Positions 25,953 to 33,508 of a stretch of DNA of 64,000 nucleotides are shown in pieces; the first letter of the stretch is position 1, and each line of letters starts with the position of its first letter. Source of the DNA: JANSWP01 sp041941305 (GTDB lineage: Bacteria; Bacteroidota; Bacteroidia; Chitinophagales; Saprospiraceae). The position numbers and the translations under genes were made by a program. The stretch spans positions 1-64,000 of the forward strand of contig JBGTQJ010000033.1 in the NCBI GenBank assembly GCA_041941305.1, read 5' to 3'. The notes under the pieces are model-generated. The model was not told the DNA's origin and made no database searches. It was given only the letters and a program-made list of their open reading frames with translations.

Positions 25953-26843
25953 GTGGCTAGTAGAGTAAAAACATTAGTTAGAAATTCGAATAGTACCGTT
26001 TCACAAAAGGTGAACGATTACCTTGAACTGGTAAAGATCAGACTTTCAATGACAGTCGTATTCTCCGCTATTATGGCATATTTGATTGCCAGTTCCGGAG
26101 CTATCAACTGGTTGGAAGTTTTGATTTTAGCTACTGGTGGGTTATTGGTTACAGGTGCGGCAAATGCTTTAAATCAGGCATTGGAGAAAGATCACGATGC
26201 ATTGATGACACGTACTGCCAATCGACCAATTGCTTCAGGTAGGATGAGTGTTTCTGAAGGAGTCACAGCTGCAGGGTTGATGGGATTGACAGGAACTACT
26301 TTTCTGGCTTTCTTTAATCCCTGGACTGCCTTGTTTGGAATGATGGCTTTGTTGAGCTATGCCTTCCTTTACACTCCAATGAAGAGAATTTCTACAGCAG
26401 CTATAGCTATTGGCGCCTTTCCAGGCGCACTTCCGGCACTTATCGGATGTGTGGCTTTTCAAGGTGAATTGACAACATTGGCATTGGCGCTTTTTGCCAT
26501 GCAGTTTTTATGGCAGTTTCCTCATTTTGCCGCCATTGGCTGGTTGGGATTTGAGGACTATCAAAAAGCAGGGTACCAATTCGTAAATTCAAAAAGCCGC
26601 AATATTGGACTTCAATCTATGGTATATGCACTTTGTCTTATACCAATAGGATTAATACCATTTTTTGCAGAAATAACTGGTATGCTCTCAGCATTAACTG
26701 TGAGCTTATTTGCAATTGCTTACGCCTGGTTTGGCTGGAATATGTATCGAAAGAATAGTAGAAAAGCTGCTTTGCAATTGATGTTTAGTTCATTCTTTTA
26801 TTTGCCTTTGACATTAGTGATATTGTTTTTAGACAAAATTTGA
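25953..26843 (+). CDS. ctaB: Protoheme IX farnesyltransferase (heme O synthase)
   Basis: Transfers a farnesyl group to heme b to make heme O, the precursor of heme A needed by CoxA. At 296 aa it has the family length and about nine helices. The prenyl-diphosphate-binding motif 'NALNQALEKDHDALMTRTANRPIASGRM' (about residues 69-96) and the second loop 'GYQFVNSKSRNIG' are present. The likely start is GTG at 25953; no in-frame ATG precedes the conserved N terminus ('VNDYLELVKIRLSMTVVFSA'). Heme A synthase (ctaA) is not in the window. Confidence 0.96.
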   Translation: MASRVKTLVRNSNSTVSQKVNDYLELVKIRLSMTVVFSAIMAYLIASSGAINWLEVLILATGGLLVTGAANALNQALEKDHDALMTRTANRPIASGRMSVSEGVTAAGLMGLTGTTFLAFFNPWTALFGMMALLSYAFLYTPMKRISTAAIAIGAFPGALPALIGCVAFQGELTTLALALFAMQFLWQFPHFAAIGWLGFEDYQKAGYQFVNSKSRNIGLQSMVYALCLIPIGLIPFFAEITGMLSALTVSLFAIAYAWFGWNMYRKNSRKAALQLMFSSFFYLPLTLVILFLDKI

Positions 26844-26875
26844 AAAACCAATCATCTATCAAAATCTTGTCATAA

Positions 26876-27463
26876 ATGGTTCAAGTGGCCTACGCAGAAA
26901 ATCAATATCGTAGAAGTAAAATCCATCCGCAAAAGTTTGCACTATATGCGGGGATTGTAAGTATGATAATGTTGTTTGCTGGATTTACGAGTGCGTACAT
27001 CGTAAGGCAGGCAGCAGGAAATTGGTTAGAGTACCAATTGCCTAATATTTTTTATGTCAGTGCTGGAGTAATTATTTTGAGTAGTCTGACTTTACATTTT
27101 TCCTACAAGTCTTTTTTGGCGAGGAAGGAAACCTTGTATAAAAGTTTGCTCCTCGTCACTTTTGCGCTGGGAATCCTGTTTGTCATCCTACAATACAATG
27201 GTTGGATGGCAATGAAAGACGAACTGGGGATTAGCCTGGGAAGAAATCCATCAGGTGATTTCTTATACGTGATTTCGGGAACGCATGCAGCACACGTTTT
27301 GGGTGGGATTGCCGCAATTTTTGTAGCAATTGCTCATGCATACGGACTGAACTTCAAAGTGACTCCAAGAAGAAAGCTTCGACTGGAGTTGACCATGATT
27401 TACTGGCACTTTGTTGATATACTTTGGCTATACTTAGTCATATTTTTTATGATTCAAAGATAA
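26876..27463 (+). CDS. Cytochrome c oxidase subunit III-like protein (short copy)
   Basis: A 195-aa subunit-III-family protein with five helices, starting with ATG at 26876. 'HPQKFALYAGIVSMIMLFAGFTSAYIV', 'FVILQYNGW' and 'SGTHAAHVLGGIAAIFVA' followed by 'YWHFVDILWLYLVIFF' are typical. It lacks the first two helices of the seven-helix form, as is common for the shorter of two tandem coxC-type genes in Bacteroidota. It should pack against CoxA, with the second copy following. Confidence 0.9.
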   Translation: MVQVAYAENQYRRSKIHPQKFALYAGIVSMIMLFAGFTSAYIVRQAAGNWLEYQLPNIFYVSAGVIILSSLTLHFSYKSFLARKETLYKSLLLVTFALGILFVILQYNGWMAMKDELGISLGRNPSGDFLYVISGTHAAHVLGGIAAIFVAIAHAYGLNFKVTPRRKLRLELTMIYWHFVDILWLYLVIFFMIQR

Positions 27464-27471
27464 GCGGAGAG

Positions 27472-27537
27472 GCTATTAGCCATTGGCTGTTGGCAGTTTG
27501 AAAAAAGACCAATAGCCAAAAGCAAATAGCCAAAAGC
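27472..27537. repeat. Inverted heptad-repeat pair between the two subunit-III genes
   Basis: Left units GCTATTA, GCCATTG, GCTGTTG (27472-27492) face right units CAATAGC, CAAAAGC, AAATAGC, CAAAAGC (27510-27537), so the two arrays are roughly reverse complements and could pair. CAATAGC units recur at 32555-32575. Confidence 0.65.
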
Positions 27538-27563
27538 AAAAATAAATTACCAACTATAAAATA

Positions 27564-28424
27564 ATGGCAGCAGATACAGCTACATTGGAACATCAAACCC
27601 ATGAGACGGAAGCCGAATTATGGGAAGGTGGAAGGACTCCTTTTAAGGCGAGTTATGGTAAACTGATGATGTGGTATTTCCTTTTGTCGGATGCCTTCAC
27701 ATTCGCCGGATTTCTGATCACTTATGGAGCATTAAGGATTAGTAGCCCAACCTGGCCTGTTCCTGATTTTGTTTTTCAAACTGCTCCTTTTGGAGTCCAT
27801 GATGCACCTTTGATTTTCGTAACCATCATGTCTTTCTTATTGATTATCAGTTCGGTAACAATGGTACGTGCGGTACAGGAAGGGCATAGAGAGAATAAAA
27901 ATGGTGTGATTTTTTGGATGCTTTTGACCATCCTGGGTGGTTTAGGCTTTTTAGGATGTCAGGCTTGGGAGTGGACCAACCTGATTGCCACTGAGCACAT
28001 GACTCTTAATACCAATCCTTTTGGGACCTGGACAGAAAATGGAGTTTATTTGGAAGATAAATATGGTAATCCTTATGAGGCAGGGGTAGATCCTGAAACC
28101 TTTAATATAGGAGAGAGTTATTTGATGCATCCAGATAAAACCGGTGAGTTTATCCATCGCAAAGTCAAATTTGAAGATGGCATGGTGGGACAGGAAGAAT
28201 TTGGCCCCAAAGCCTTCGGTGCCTTGTTCTTCTTTATTACAGGCTTTCACGGATTTCACGTATTCTCTGGGGTAGTATTCCTGTTGATAATTTGTTTGAA
28301 TGTCGCCAGTGGTTTATACGTCAAACGCCGAAATGGCTATGAAATGGTAGAGAAGATTGGACTCTACTGGCACTTTGTAGATTTGGTATGGGTATTTGTA
28401 TTTCTTGTTTTCTATTTATTATAG
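27564..28424 (+). CDS. coxC: Cytochrome c oxidase subunit III
   Basis: A 286-aa subunit III with seven helices, for example 'KLMMWYFLLSDAFTFAGFLITYGAL' near residue 32, 'PLIFVTIMSFLLIISSVTMV' near 88 and the conserved end 'FHGFHVFSGVVFLLIICLNV' and 'GLYWHFVDLVWVFVFLVFYLL'. A polar insert of about 70 residues (about 140-215) separates the helices, longer than in proteobacterial forms. It supports oxygen entry and proton uptake in the aa3 oxidase. Confidence 0.94.
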   Translation: MAADTATLEHQTHETEAELWEGGRTPFKASYGKLMMWYFLLSDAFTFAGFLITYGALRISSPTWPVPDFVFQTAPFGVHDAPLIFVTIMSFLLIISSVTMVRAVQEGHRENKNGVIFWMLLTILGGLGFLGCQAWEWTNLIATEHMTLNTNPFGTWTENGVYLEDKYGNPYEAGVDPETFNIGESYLMHPDKTGEFIHRKVKFEDGMVGQEEFGPKAFGALFFFITGFHGFHVFSGVVFLLIICLNVASGLYVKRRNGYEMVEKIGLYWHFVDLVWVFVFLVFYLL

Positions 28425-28475
28425 ACTATAAGGAATTATAAAAAGTAAAACGTAAATAAAAAACGCAAATTAAAA

Positions 28476-28898
28476 ATGGCACATCAATCATACGAAGACG
28501 CTAAAAAGTTTGTTTTTAAGGGCTTGTGGTTATTGGCCGCTGTAACAGTTGCAGAAGTCCTCATTTCTCTTTTGGGCAAAGGGCATATTACTTTTATTAC
28601 AGATAATCCAGGAACAACTCTTGTCATTGTTGCAGCCTTAATAATTATTGCATTATCTATTTATAAAGCATATTTCATCGTTTATTTCTTTATGCACCTA
28701 GGACATGAAGTGAGAGGATTGAGGTGGAGTGTCTTGCTTCCCTGCTTATTGCTGGTCTGGGCAATTATTGCTTTTTTCCAGGAAGGTAATTCCTGGGGCG
28801 AGCGTCGGGATCAAATTAAAAAATTCGATGAGGCGCCTGCCGACCCAGCACAAGGGAACATAATTTACGATAGAGAAACATATAAAGGTTTGATTTAA
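28476..28898 (+). CDS. coxD: Cytochrome c oxidase subunit IV-like protein
   Basis: A 140-aa membrane protein with three helices ('KGLWLLAAVTVAEVLISLL', 'TTLVIVAALIIIALSIYKAYFIVYFFMHLGHE', 'WSVLLPCLLLVWAIIAFFQEG'). The middle helix with 'YFIVYFFMHLGHE' is the mark of the prokaryotic subunit IV (CoxD/CtaF-like) family. It follows coxC by 51 bases and is the last gene before a strong terminator. Confidence 0.9.
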   Translation: MAHQSYEDAKKFVFKGLWLLAAVTVAEVLISLLGKGHITFITDNPGTTLVIVAALIIIALSIYKAYFIVYFFMHLGHEVRGLRWSVLLPCLLLVWAIIAFFQEGNSWGERRDQIKKFDEAPADPAQGNIIYDRETYKGLI

Positions 28899-28907
28899 AA
28901 AAGGACA

Positions 28908-28940
28908 GGCGAGAACAAAAATTCTCGCCTTTTCTTTTTT
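28908..28940 (+). terminator. Rho-independent terminator of the act-cox operon
   Basis: An 8-bp perfect stem GGCGAGAA/TTCTCGCC with a short A-rich loop, followed by TTTTCTTTTTT. It begins 10 bases after the coxD stop and should end the operon. Confidence 0.85.
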
Positions 28941-28941
28941 A

Positions 28942-29102
28942 AGCGTATGTTTTAATTTCTATCATTTGGCTAAAAGCGGCAATTTTTATACTGTGCAAGG
29001 CGAAAAATGCAGGCATCCCTGGAAGGGCTGACGAGGCTTTTCAACGCAGCACAGTATAAAAATTGCTTGCTTTCGCTCAATCATAGAATTTAAAACATAC
29101 TC
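28942..29102. repeat. Hairpin MITE-like element (about 160 bp)
   Basis: Two arms of about 52 bases (28942-28996 and about 29046-29102) are imperfect reverse complements; the inner 18 bases (GCAATTTTTATACTGTGC and its complement) match perfectly. The ends read AGCGTATGT and ACATACTCT. No open frame is inside. Related ends occur at 31157-31311 and 6027-6055. Confidence 0.75.
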
Positions 29103-29124
29103 TAAGGAATTGAGATTTTTTCAA

Positions 29125-29778
29125 ATGGAAAAACTACATCCTCTAAAAGTGATAGGTATCATGTTGATATTGTTTGGCTTGCCAGCAATATCCTGGTATT
29201 TTATGAAGTCTGGAGCAGATTTAAGGAAATCAGCAATTGAAGAAATGGGAAGTTTTGGAAGCTTACCTGAGTTTGATTTGCTGAGGCTTGATGGAGATAC
29301 CTTGAGCCTGAATGATGTGAAAGATAAAGTATTGATTTCCAATTTCTTGCCCAAGACTATTTTGGATAGAGAACAAACAGTCGAACAACTTCAATGGATC
29401 CAAAACCAATTCAAAGATCGATTGTTAAAACGTGAAGATTTTATGTTTTTAACGCATGTTGTGGCGGATTCATTGGCAGACCTAAAACAGATTGAAGCCA
29501 AATTAAATAGTGAGGAATTCAAGCGTTGGAATATAGGAGGAGCTTCCAAAGAAACCATTGAAAATCTGGCAATTGAAGGATATCATTTGCCCTTGAAAAA
29601 TGGCGAAACCGTTTTTGACAACCCATACCTGGCAATTGTAGATACCGAATCGGAAGTACGGTTTTTTTACGACCTTTTTGAAAAAGAAGATGTTGCCAAG
29701 TTGATGATCCATTTGTCCTTATTGTTGCCTCAGGTTGATGATAGAAAAGTGGATATTAAAACAACAGCTGAAAATTAA
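29125..29778 (+). CDS. SCO1/SenC-like protein lacking its copper-binding cysteines
   Basis: A 217-aa membrane-anchored protein (one helix at about 7-25) with a thioredoxin-like SCO fold: 'FDLLRLDGDTLSLNDVKDKVLISNFLP' precedes the place where SCO proteins have CxxxC, and 'NPYLAIVDTESEVRFFYD' corresponds to the usual C-terminal 'DHS' region. The CxxxC is replaced by 'FLPKTILD', the copper-binding His is not evident, and the whole protein has no cysteine. It therefore cannot deliver copper to CuA in the classic way and may be a structural or regulatory paralog. The frame also opens with TTG at 29110; I prefer the ATG at 29125. It follows the respiratory operon and directly precedes the DUF420 gene. 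Confidence 0.75.
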   Translation: MEKLHPLKVIGIMLILFGLPAISWYFMKSGADLRKSAIEEMGSFGSLPEFDLLRLDGDTLSLNDVKDKVLISNFLPKTILDREQTVEQLQWIQNQFKDRLLKREDFMFLTHVVADSLADLKQIEAKLNSEEFKRWNIGGASKETIENLAIEGYHLPLKNGETVFDNPYLAIVDTESEVRFFYDLFEKEDVAKLMIHLSLLLPQVDDRKVDIKTTAEN

Positions 29779-29779
29779 T

Positions 29780-30319
29780 ATGGAAAAAATGGAACCAAAC
29801 CTAACTTTGGAAAAAAAGCTCAATATAGCAGCCTGGGTAATTACCATCGTAGTTTTACTACTCGTTGGATTAATGCGAAGGGTGAAGTTGGATTTGGGAA
29901 TGGATTTCAGTTTTCTGCCTCCTGTTTATTCAACTTTGAATTTTATTACTGCGATTATTTTAATAGTCGCGTTTATTCAAGTGAAAAAGAAAAATATTGA
30001 AGCACACCGCAAACTGATGTTTGCTGCAATTTTTACTTCCTTTCTTTTTTTGCTTGGTTACGTTTTATACCATTTTACTACTGAAGAGACAAGATATGGT
30101 GGAGAAGGAGCAATTCGTACTATTTATTTCTTCCTCCTCATCACACATGTGGTTTTGGCCGCCATTATTTTTCCTTTGATTCTATTTACCTTTATCAGAG
30201 CATATACAAATCAGATTGAGAAACATAGAAAGATGGCGAGATGGGTTTTCCCGATTTGGTTATATGTAGCTTTGACCGGACCAATAATATATTTAATGTT
30301 GATGCCTTATTATCAATGA
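29780..30319 (+). CDS. DUF420 membrane protein
   Basis: A 179-aa integral membrane protein with about five helices ('NIAAWVITIVVLLLVGLM', 'TLNFITAIILIVAFIQV', 'MFAAIFTSFLFLLGYVLYHFTT', 'IYFFLLITHVVLAAIIFPLILFTFI', 'FPIWLYVALTGPIIYLMLMPYY'). 'VKKKNIEAHRKLMFAAIFTS', 'FFLLITHVVLA' and 'HRKMARWVFPIWLYVALTGP' mark the DUF420 (YozB-like) family, which is often next to cytochrome oxidase genes; its exact role is unknown. The open frame extends upstream to a TTG inside the SCO-like gene, but the ATG at 29780, two bases after that gene's stop, is the better start. Confidence 0.88.
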   Translation: MEKMEPNLTLEKKLNIAAWVITIVVLLLVGLMRRVKLDLGMDFSFLPPVYSTLNFITAIILIVAFIQVKKKNIEAHRKLMFAAIFTSFLFLLGYVLYHFTTEETRYGGEGAIRTIYFFLLITHVVLAAIIFPLILFTFIRAYTNQIEKHRKMARWVFPIWLYVALTGPIIYLMLMPYYQ

Positions 30320-30362
30320 CGGTTGAGCCCAATTTGGAATTAAAAATCTCATTTAGTAGTGA

Positions 30363-30502
30363 TTAAAAAATAACTTCATCCTTTTGATTTCGTCAAATAT
30401 GCTCAACTTCATTTCTTGTCAGGCTTTCAGTCTTCGCTTATTTGACGAAATCGAAGATTCATGAGGCGTTTTGCCGAACTAAATGATGAAGTTATTTTTT
30501 AA
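30363..30502. repeat. Hairpin MITE-like element (140 bp)
   Basis: Perfect 18-bp ends (30363-30380 and 30485-30502), then inner matching arms around 'GATTTCGTCAAATA'. There is no open frame. The overall design (long imperfect hairpin, about 140-160 bp) is like its neighbours at 28942 and 31157, although the end sequence differs. Confidence 0.7.
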
Positions 30503-30565
30503 GGGTTCCTTAAGGACTCAGGTTATTATTATATCGATCTTCCATCTTTTGAATTAAATACCATC

Positions 30566-30844
30566 ATGAAACATAAATTTTTGAAAATAACTTCAATTCT
30601 TGCACTGACATTTAGCTTGAATTTCATTCCAGTTGAAATGCCAGCCCAATGCCCAATGTGTAAAATGTCTGCCGAAAGTAATTTGAAAAATGGTGGAACC
30701 GCAGGGAAAGGACTGAACTTCGGCATATTGTACATGTTTTCTATGCCTTACATTTTAGTTGCAACAATGGGATATATCTGGTATAGAAACAGAAGAGAAG
30801 AAGATGAAGTCATTCCTGAAATTGAGCAGTTTTCAGAGAATTAG
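30566..30844 (+). CDS. Small exported CPMC membrane protein
   Basis: A 92-aa protein with a signal peptide (about 1-27), a 'CPMCKM' CxxC motif at about residue 30 on the mature side, one membrane helix ('GILYMFSMPYILVATMGYIWY', about 52-72) and an acidic cytoplasmic tail. I do not know a named family, but its position after the SCO-like and DUF420 genes suggests an accessory role in oxidase assembly, possibly metal or thiol handling. That role is inferred from context. Confidence 0.65.
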   Translation: MKHKFLKITSILALTFSLNFIPVEMPAQCPMCKMSAESNLKNGGTAGKGLNFGILYMFSMPYILVATMGYIWYRNRREEDEVIPEIEQFSEN

Positions 30845-30943
30845 AAAATTAATAGTTACCTATAAACATGCATTATACCGAATTTTTGGAGTTGCAATAT
30901 TCCGTACCTGACGGCACTTTACAAAAAACGTTTGACTACGAGT

Positions 30944-31018
30944 TACCGATATTTCGTGCCTAAAGGCACTTTTGCAAGCCTAGAAGTTAGAAGTGCCTTT
31001 AGGCACGAAATATCGGTA
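30944..31018. repeat. Hairpin with perfect 28-bp arms
   Basis: Arms 30944-30971 and 30991-31018 are perfect reverse complements over 28 bases with a 19-base loop. A second small hairpin, GTCCC-GTA-GGGAC, follows near 31045. No T-run and no frame; it is probably a dispersed REP/MITE-type element. Confidence 0.75.
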
Positions 31019-31156
31019 AAAATGACCTACTACGTAGCACAAAGTCCCGTAGGGACGTAATATGAAAAAATCGTGATGATTTATAATTTAATGCAATTAG
31101 GCAATACCTGAAGTTCAAACAGTACTCCTTTTAGTCCTTTCAGCTCATATGGTTTT

Positions 31157-31311
31157 AGAGTTTGTCTAAAAATTTTACAAACTGAAAATCAAGGATTTAT
31201 GGTTCTGACGAGAAGCCTTTAAAGGAGTTTGCCGAGGCAAATGAGGTTAATGACTTGAAGACAGGTTCATAAAGCATTGGTTTTCAGGAAGGAAAAATTT
31301 AGACATACTCT
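31157..31311. repeat. Hairpin MITE-like element (155 bp)
   Basis: The ends AGAGTTTGTCTAAA and TTTAGACATACTCT are near-perfect reverse complements; weaker pairing continues inward around 'CTGAAAATCAAGG' and 'GCATTGGTTTTCAG'. It shares end words with the elements at 28942-29102 and 6027-6055. Confidence 0.65.
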
Positions 31312-31353
31312 TAGACGACCTACCTCCTGAAAAATAAAATCTAAATTTTCGAT

Positions 31354-31494
31354 TTATTGAGTATTGGGTACTTGACTCAATGTATAGACAGTAGTGTGAT
31401 AGAACAATAATACACCAAAACCTCCTCCACTTGAAATTGCTACACTAGGAATACTCACCACAATGGTTGGGAATATTGCAACTGATAGAACCAT
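31354..31494 (-). CDS. Possible 46-aa protein or gene remnant
   Basis: An ATG-initiated minus-strand frame of 46 codons. It is hydrophobic and Gly/Ser-rich ('SVAISSGGGFGVLLFYHTT'), with no recognisable family. It could be a remnant of a surface protein or chance. It lies in a gap of more than 1 kb (30845-31921) that otherwise holds only repeats. Confidence 0.15.
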   Translation of the reverse strand: MVLSVAIFPTIVVSIPSVAISSGGGFGVLLFYHTTVYTLSQVPNTQ

Positions 31495-31819
31495 TTTGCA
31501 AAAGTTCTAACCAAACATCCATTATATACCATGTTACCATTGCTCGTTTGTTTTCAAAATTGATATAGATTACACCTTGAATATGCATGCTATGAGTATC
31601 TTGGAGATTTGCATGTCAAAATGAATATGGTTAAAGCTGTCAAAGGTTTTAGAGCCTGTATTAAAATTAGTTTAATTCTCAATAAGTACTAGTCGTCAAA
31701 AATTTGACTGATAACCACAAAAGATGAATAATAAAATTAATAGAAAGTTGGATGTAAAGACTTAATAAGATAAGACGGGGAAATGCAAACAGCTTATGGT
31801 AGGTAATTGCAATAATGAA

Positions 31820-31886
31820 AATTAAAATGAAAATTAAAATTAAAATACCTTAGGTATTCATTTTAATTTTAATTTTCATTTTAATT
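31820..31886. terminator. Long AT-rich hairpin
   Basis: About 30-bp nearly perfect arms of ATTAAAATG-type units around a CCTTAGG centre. It lies 36 bases beyond the stop of the minus-strand lipoprotein gene. It could act as a terminator, but the sequence is itself low-complexity, so a simple inverted repeat is equally likely. Confidence 0.4.
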
Positions 31887-31921
31887 GATAAGCAACCTAA
31901 TTTGATTAAGTTACCCAATAC

Positions 31922-32434
31922 TTAATTGTGGTAAGCCTGATTATGTGTCAATGCATTTCCACAAGTTGCACAATTTCCTGCAGCCCCTGCTCCACCAGCA
32001 CAGCCTTTACTACAAATATAATGGTAGACTCCAGCTGCGTTTGTAGCTGCAGCGGGAGCTGCCGGAGCTGCCGGAGTTGTCGCATTTGGAGATCCTGTTG
32101 GTGGAGTAGTTGGTGTGCTTGAAGGGGTGTTATGGAAAGCTTGATTGTGTGCCATAGCTGTGCCACAAACCGGGCAATTTCCAGCACCTGCTCCTATCCC
32201 TCCTTCACAATTATTTGGGCATTTATAATGTGGCTCTCCAGCTGGATTGGTAGCAGAAGCTGAAATATCATTATTTACAGGACTTGTTGGAGTTGCGGTC
32301 GTTGCATCTGGATTTCCCTGCGGTAAAGCTTCCCGTGCTTTTTCACGAGCATCCTTATCAGCACCGCTGGTACAAGATGAAAAAGGTATCGCAAAACAGC
32401 ATAAAGCAATCGCTAGTACATGGAATAATTTCAT
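31922..32434 (-). CDS. Lipoprotein with two zinc-ribbon-like repeats
   Basis: A 170-aa predicted lipoprotein: signal ending 'IPFSSC' with C21 as the lipid site, a linker rich in Pro, Thr and Ala, and two near-identical modules at about residues 69-103 and 137-170. Each reads Y-x-C-x3-C-x(n)-G-N-C-x2-C-G-x-A-x-x-H-N-Q-A-[FY]-H-N ('YKCPNNC'/'CPVCGTAMAHNQAFHN' and 'YICSKGC'/'CATCGNALTHNQAYHN'). Four cysteines and two histidines per module suggest metal binding, related in style to heavy-metal-binding domains of efflux systems. The function is unknown. A Cys/Ser-rich frame on the opposite strand is its shadow. Confidence 0.75.
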   Translation of the reverse strand: MKLFHVLAIALCCFAIPFSSCTSGADKDAREKAREALPQGNPDATTATPTSPVNNDISASATNPAGEPHYKCPNNCEGGIGAGAGNCPVCGTAMAHNQAFHNTPSSTPTTPPTGSPNATTPAAPAAPAAATNAAGVYHYICSKGCAGGAGAAGNCATCGNALTHNQAYHN

Positions 32435-32554
32435 TTTAATAGAATTTAGAATCTAATGTTAAGCAGTTGGTTATTAGCATTTAGCTTTTGCTTTAAGAAT
32501 ACACGATAATAAATTGCCTATTAAAATTATTCAAATAATCAAATTCAAAGCAAT

Positions 32555-32575
32555 GAATAGCCAATAGCCAATAGC
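32555..32575. repeat. Heptad repeat array (three units)
   Basis: Three 7-base units GAATAGC, CAATAGC, CAATAGC. The same unit type forms one arm of the array at 27472-27537. Confidence 0.5.
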
Positions 32576-32689
32576 AAAACATAGAACAAGAATGAGGAAT
32601 ACTTTAGTATCTTTTAATATTGATTTTCAATGATTTAGCCAAAACAAATATCAAACTATTTTAATATTAGATAAATTTAGTGCCAAATC

Positions 32690-33238
32690 CTATTTTTCAA
32701 CTCTTTGTTTTTTCTTTCGGTAAGCTTTTGGACCATACCAAAGCCATAATCCAGTAATAATCATCACTAAAACGCCCACTCCCAAATAATTCATTGACAA
32801 TAACTTAAACCAATCACTAATGATAGATCCATCGTGTAAATGTTCTATCCAGTCACTGTGCCTTCGTGCGATTGACTTTACAGCTCCACTAGTCCCGTCC
32901 AATTGAACTTCCCAATACCCTTTTTCAAATAATACTTTTACGGTTCCTTTTGAGGGGCGTACATCCATTCGGTCTATTGAATTATCCACCTGATCCGGGT
33001 GTGCAACTATCAAGGCTTCTGAAGCAATAGCATAAAGCTCATTTACTGATTTCCAGGTACTTAAGTCATTACTTACCCCTATCTGAGTAGGAGGTTGTAG
33101 CATATCAAACTCCTTTTTCAATGCTAATAGAATTCCTGTAATTGAACTAATGAAAAGAAAAAGAGCAACGGACAAACCGACCCATTTATGCCAAACTCTG
33201 AATTTGCGAAGACTTAATATGTACTGCTGCAACCTCAC
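32690..33238 (-). CDS. PepSY-associated TM domain protein
   Basis: A 182-aa membrane protein with helices at about 18-40 ('WVGLSVALFLFISSITGILLALKK') and 147-168 ('YLGVGVLVMIITGLWLWYG') around a periplasmic PepSY-like domain ('GTVKVLFEKGYWEVQLDGTSGAVKSIARRHSDWIEHLHDG'). It resembles short PepSY_TM proteins of Bacteroidota that are often linked with iron or heme uptake and ferric reduction. The paired histidines near the helices could bind heme. It appears monocistronic; the divergent gap to 33508 holds the promoter of the next gene. Confidence 0.8.
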   Translation of the reverse strand: MRLQQYILSLRKFRVWHKWVGLSVALFLFISSITGILLALKKEFDMLQPPTQIGVSNDLSTWKSVNELYAIASEALIVAHPDQVDNSIDRMDVRPSKGTVKVLFEKGYWEVQLDGTSGAVKSIARRHSDWIEHLHDGSIISDWFKLLSMNYLGVGVLVMIITGLWLWYGPKAYRKKKQRVEK

Positions 33239-33448
33239 AAGGGAAGTTTTTGTGTTGAATTAAATTTTGACTTCAACGGATTGAAATAAAAATTTTATGT
33301 AGGGCTCTGATATTCAAAAGCTTAAATGATGGATGTTAGGGGCTCAATTTGGTTAGAACATTCAATTTGCAAAACTCGATTTTGCGGGGCAAAGGTAATA
33401 TATTAGAAATTATTGCAAAATTTTTAGCTTATTGGTCAAAAAGTCATA

Positions 33449-33479
33449 TTTGCAGATAATAAAATAATCATTAACTTTG
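33449..33479 (+). promoter_or_regulatory. Consensus promoter of the 33509 membrane-protein gene
   Basis: TTTG at 33449-33452 and TAACTTTG at 33472-33479 with exactly 19 bases between them: a textbook Bacteroidota promoter. Its -7 box overlaps the palindromic site described at 33474-33495. Confidence 0.75.
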
Positions 33480-33495
33480 CATCTCAAAGTACTTT
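33474..33495. promoter_or_regulatory. Putative operator (ACTTTG-N5-CAAAGT-ACTTT)
   Basis: Two overlapping palindromes, ACTTTG-N5-CAAAGT and AAAGTACTTT, overlie the -7 box and probable start point. The same arrangement, with three differences over 26 bases, sits before the DUF1361 gene at 34749-34770. It is a candidate binding site of the winged-helix regulator encoded between the two (34402-34698). Confidence 0.5.
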
Positions 33496-33508
33496 TAAAT
33501 TGCAAAGT

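Noticed and set aside
29110..29124. TTG start for the SCO-like protein
   Set aside because: The ATG at 29125 gives a normal membrane anchor; the extra residues add nothing conserved. It is not excluded.
29735..29779. Upstream TTG start for the DUF420 protein, overlapping the SCO-like gene
   Set aside because: The ATG at 29780 begins just after the previous stop and matches the family length.
31928..32187. Cys/Ser-rich plus-strand frame and a Gln/Leu-rich frame inside the lipoprotein gene
   Set aside because: They are shadows of the lipoprotein coding sequence, whose signal peptide and repeated Cys modules make the minus-strand frame the real one.
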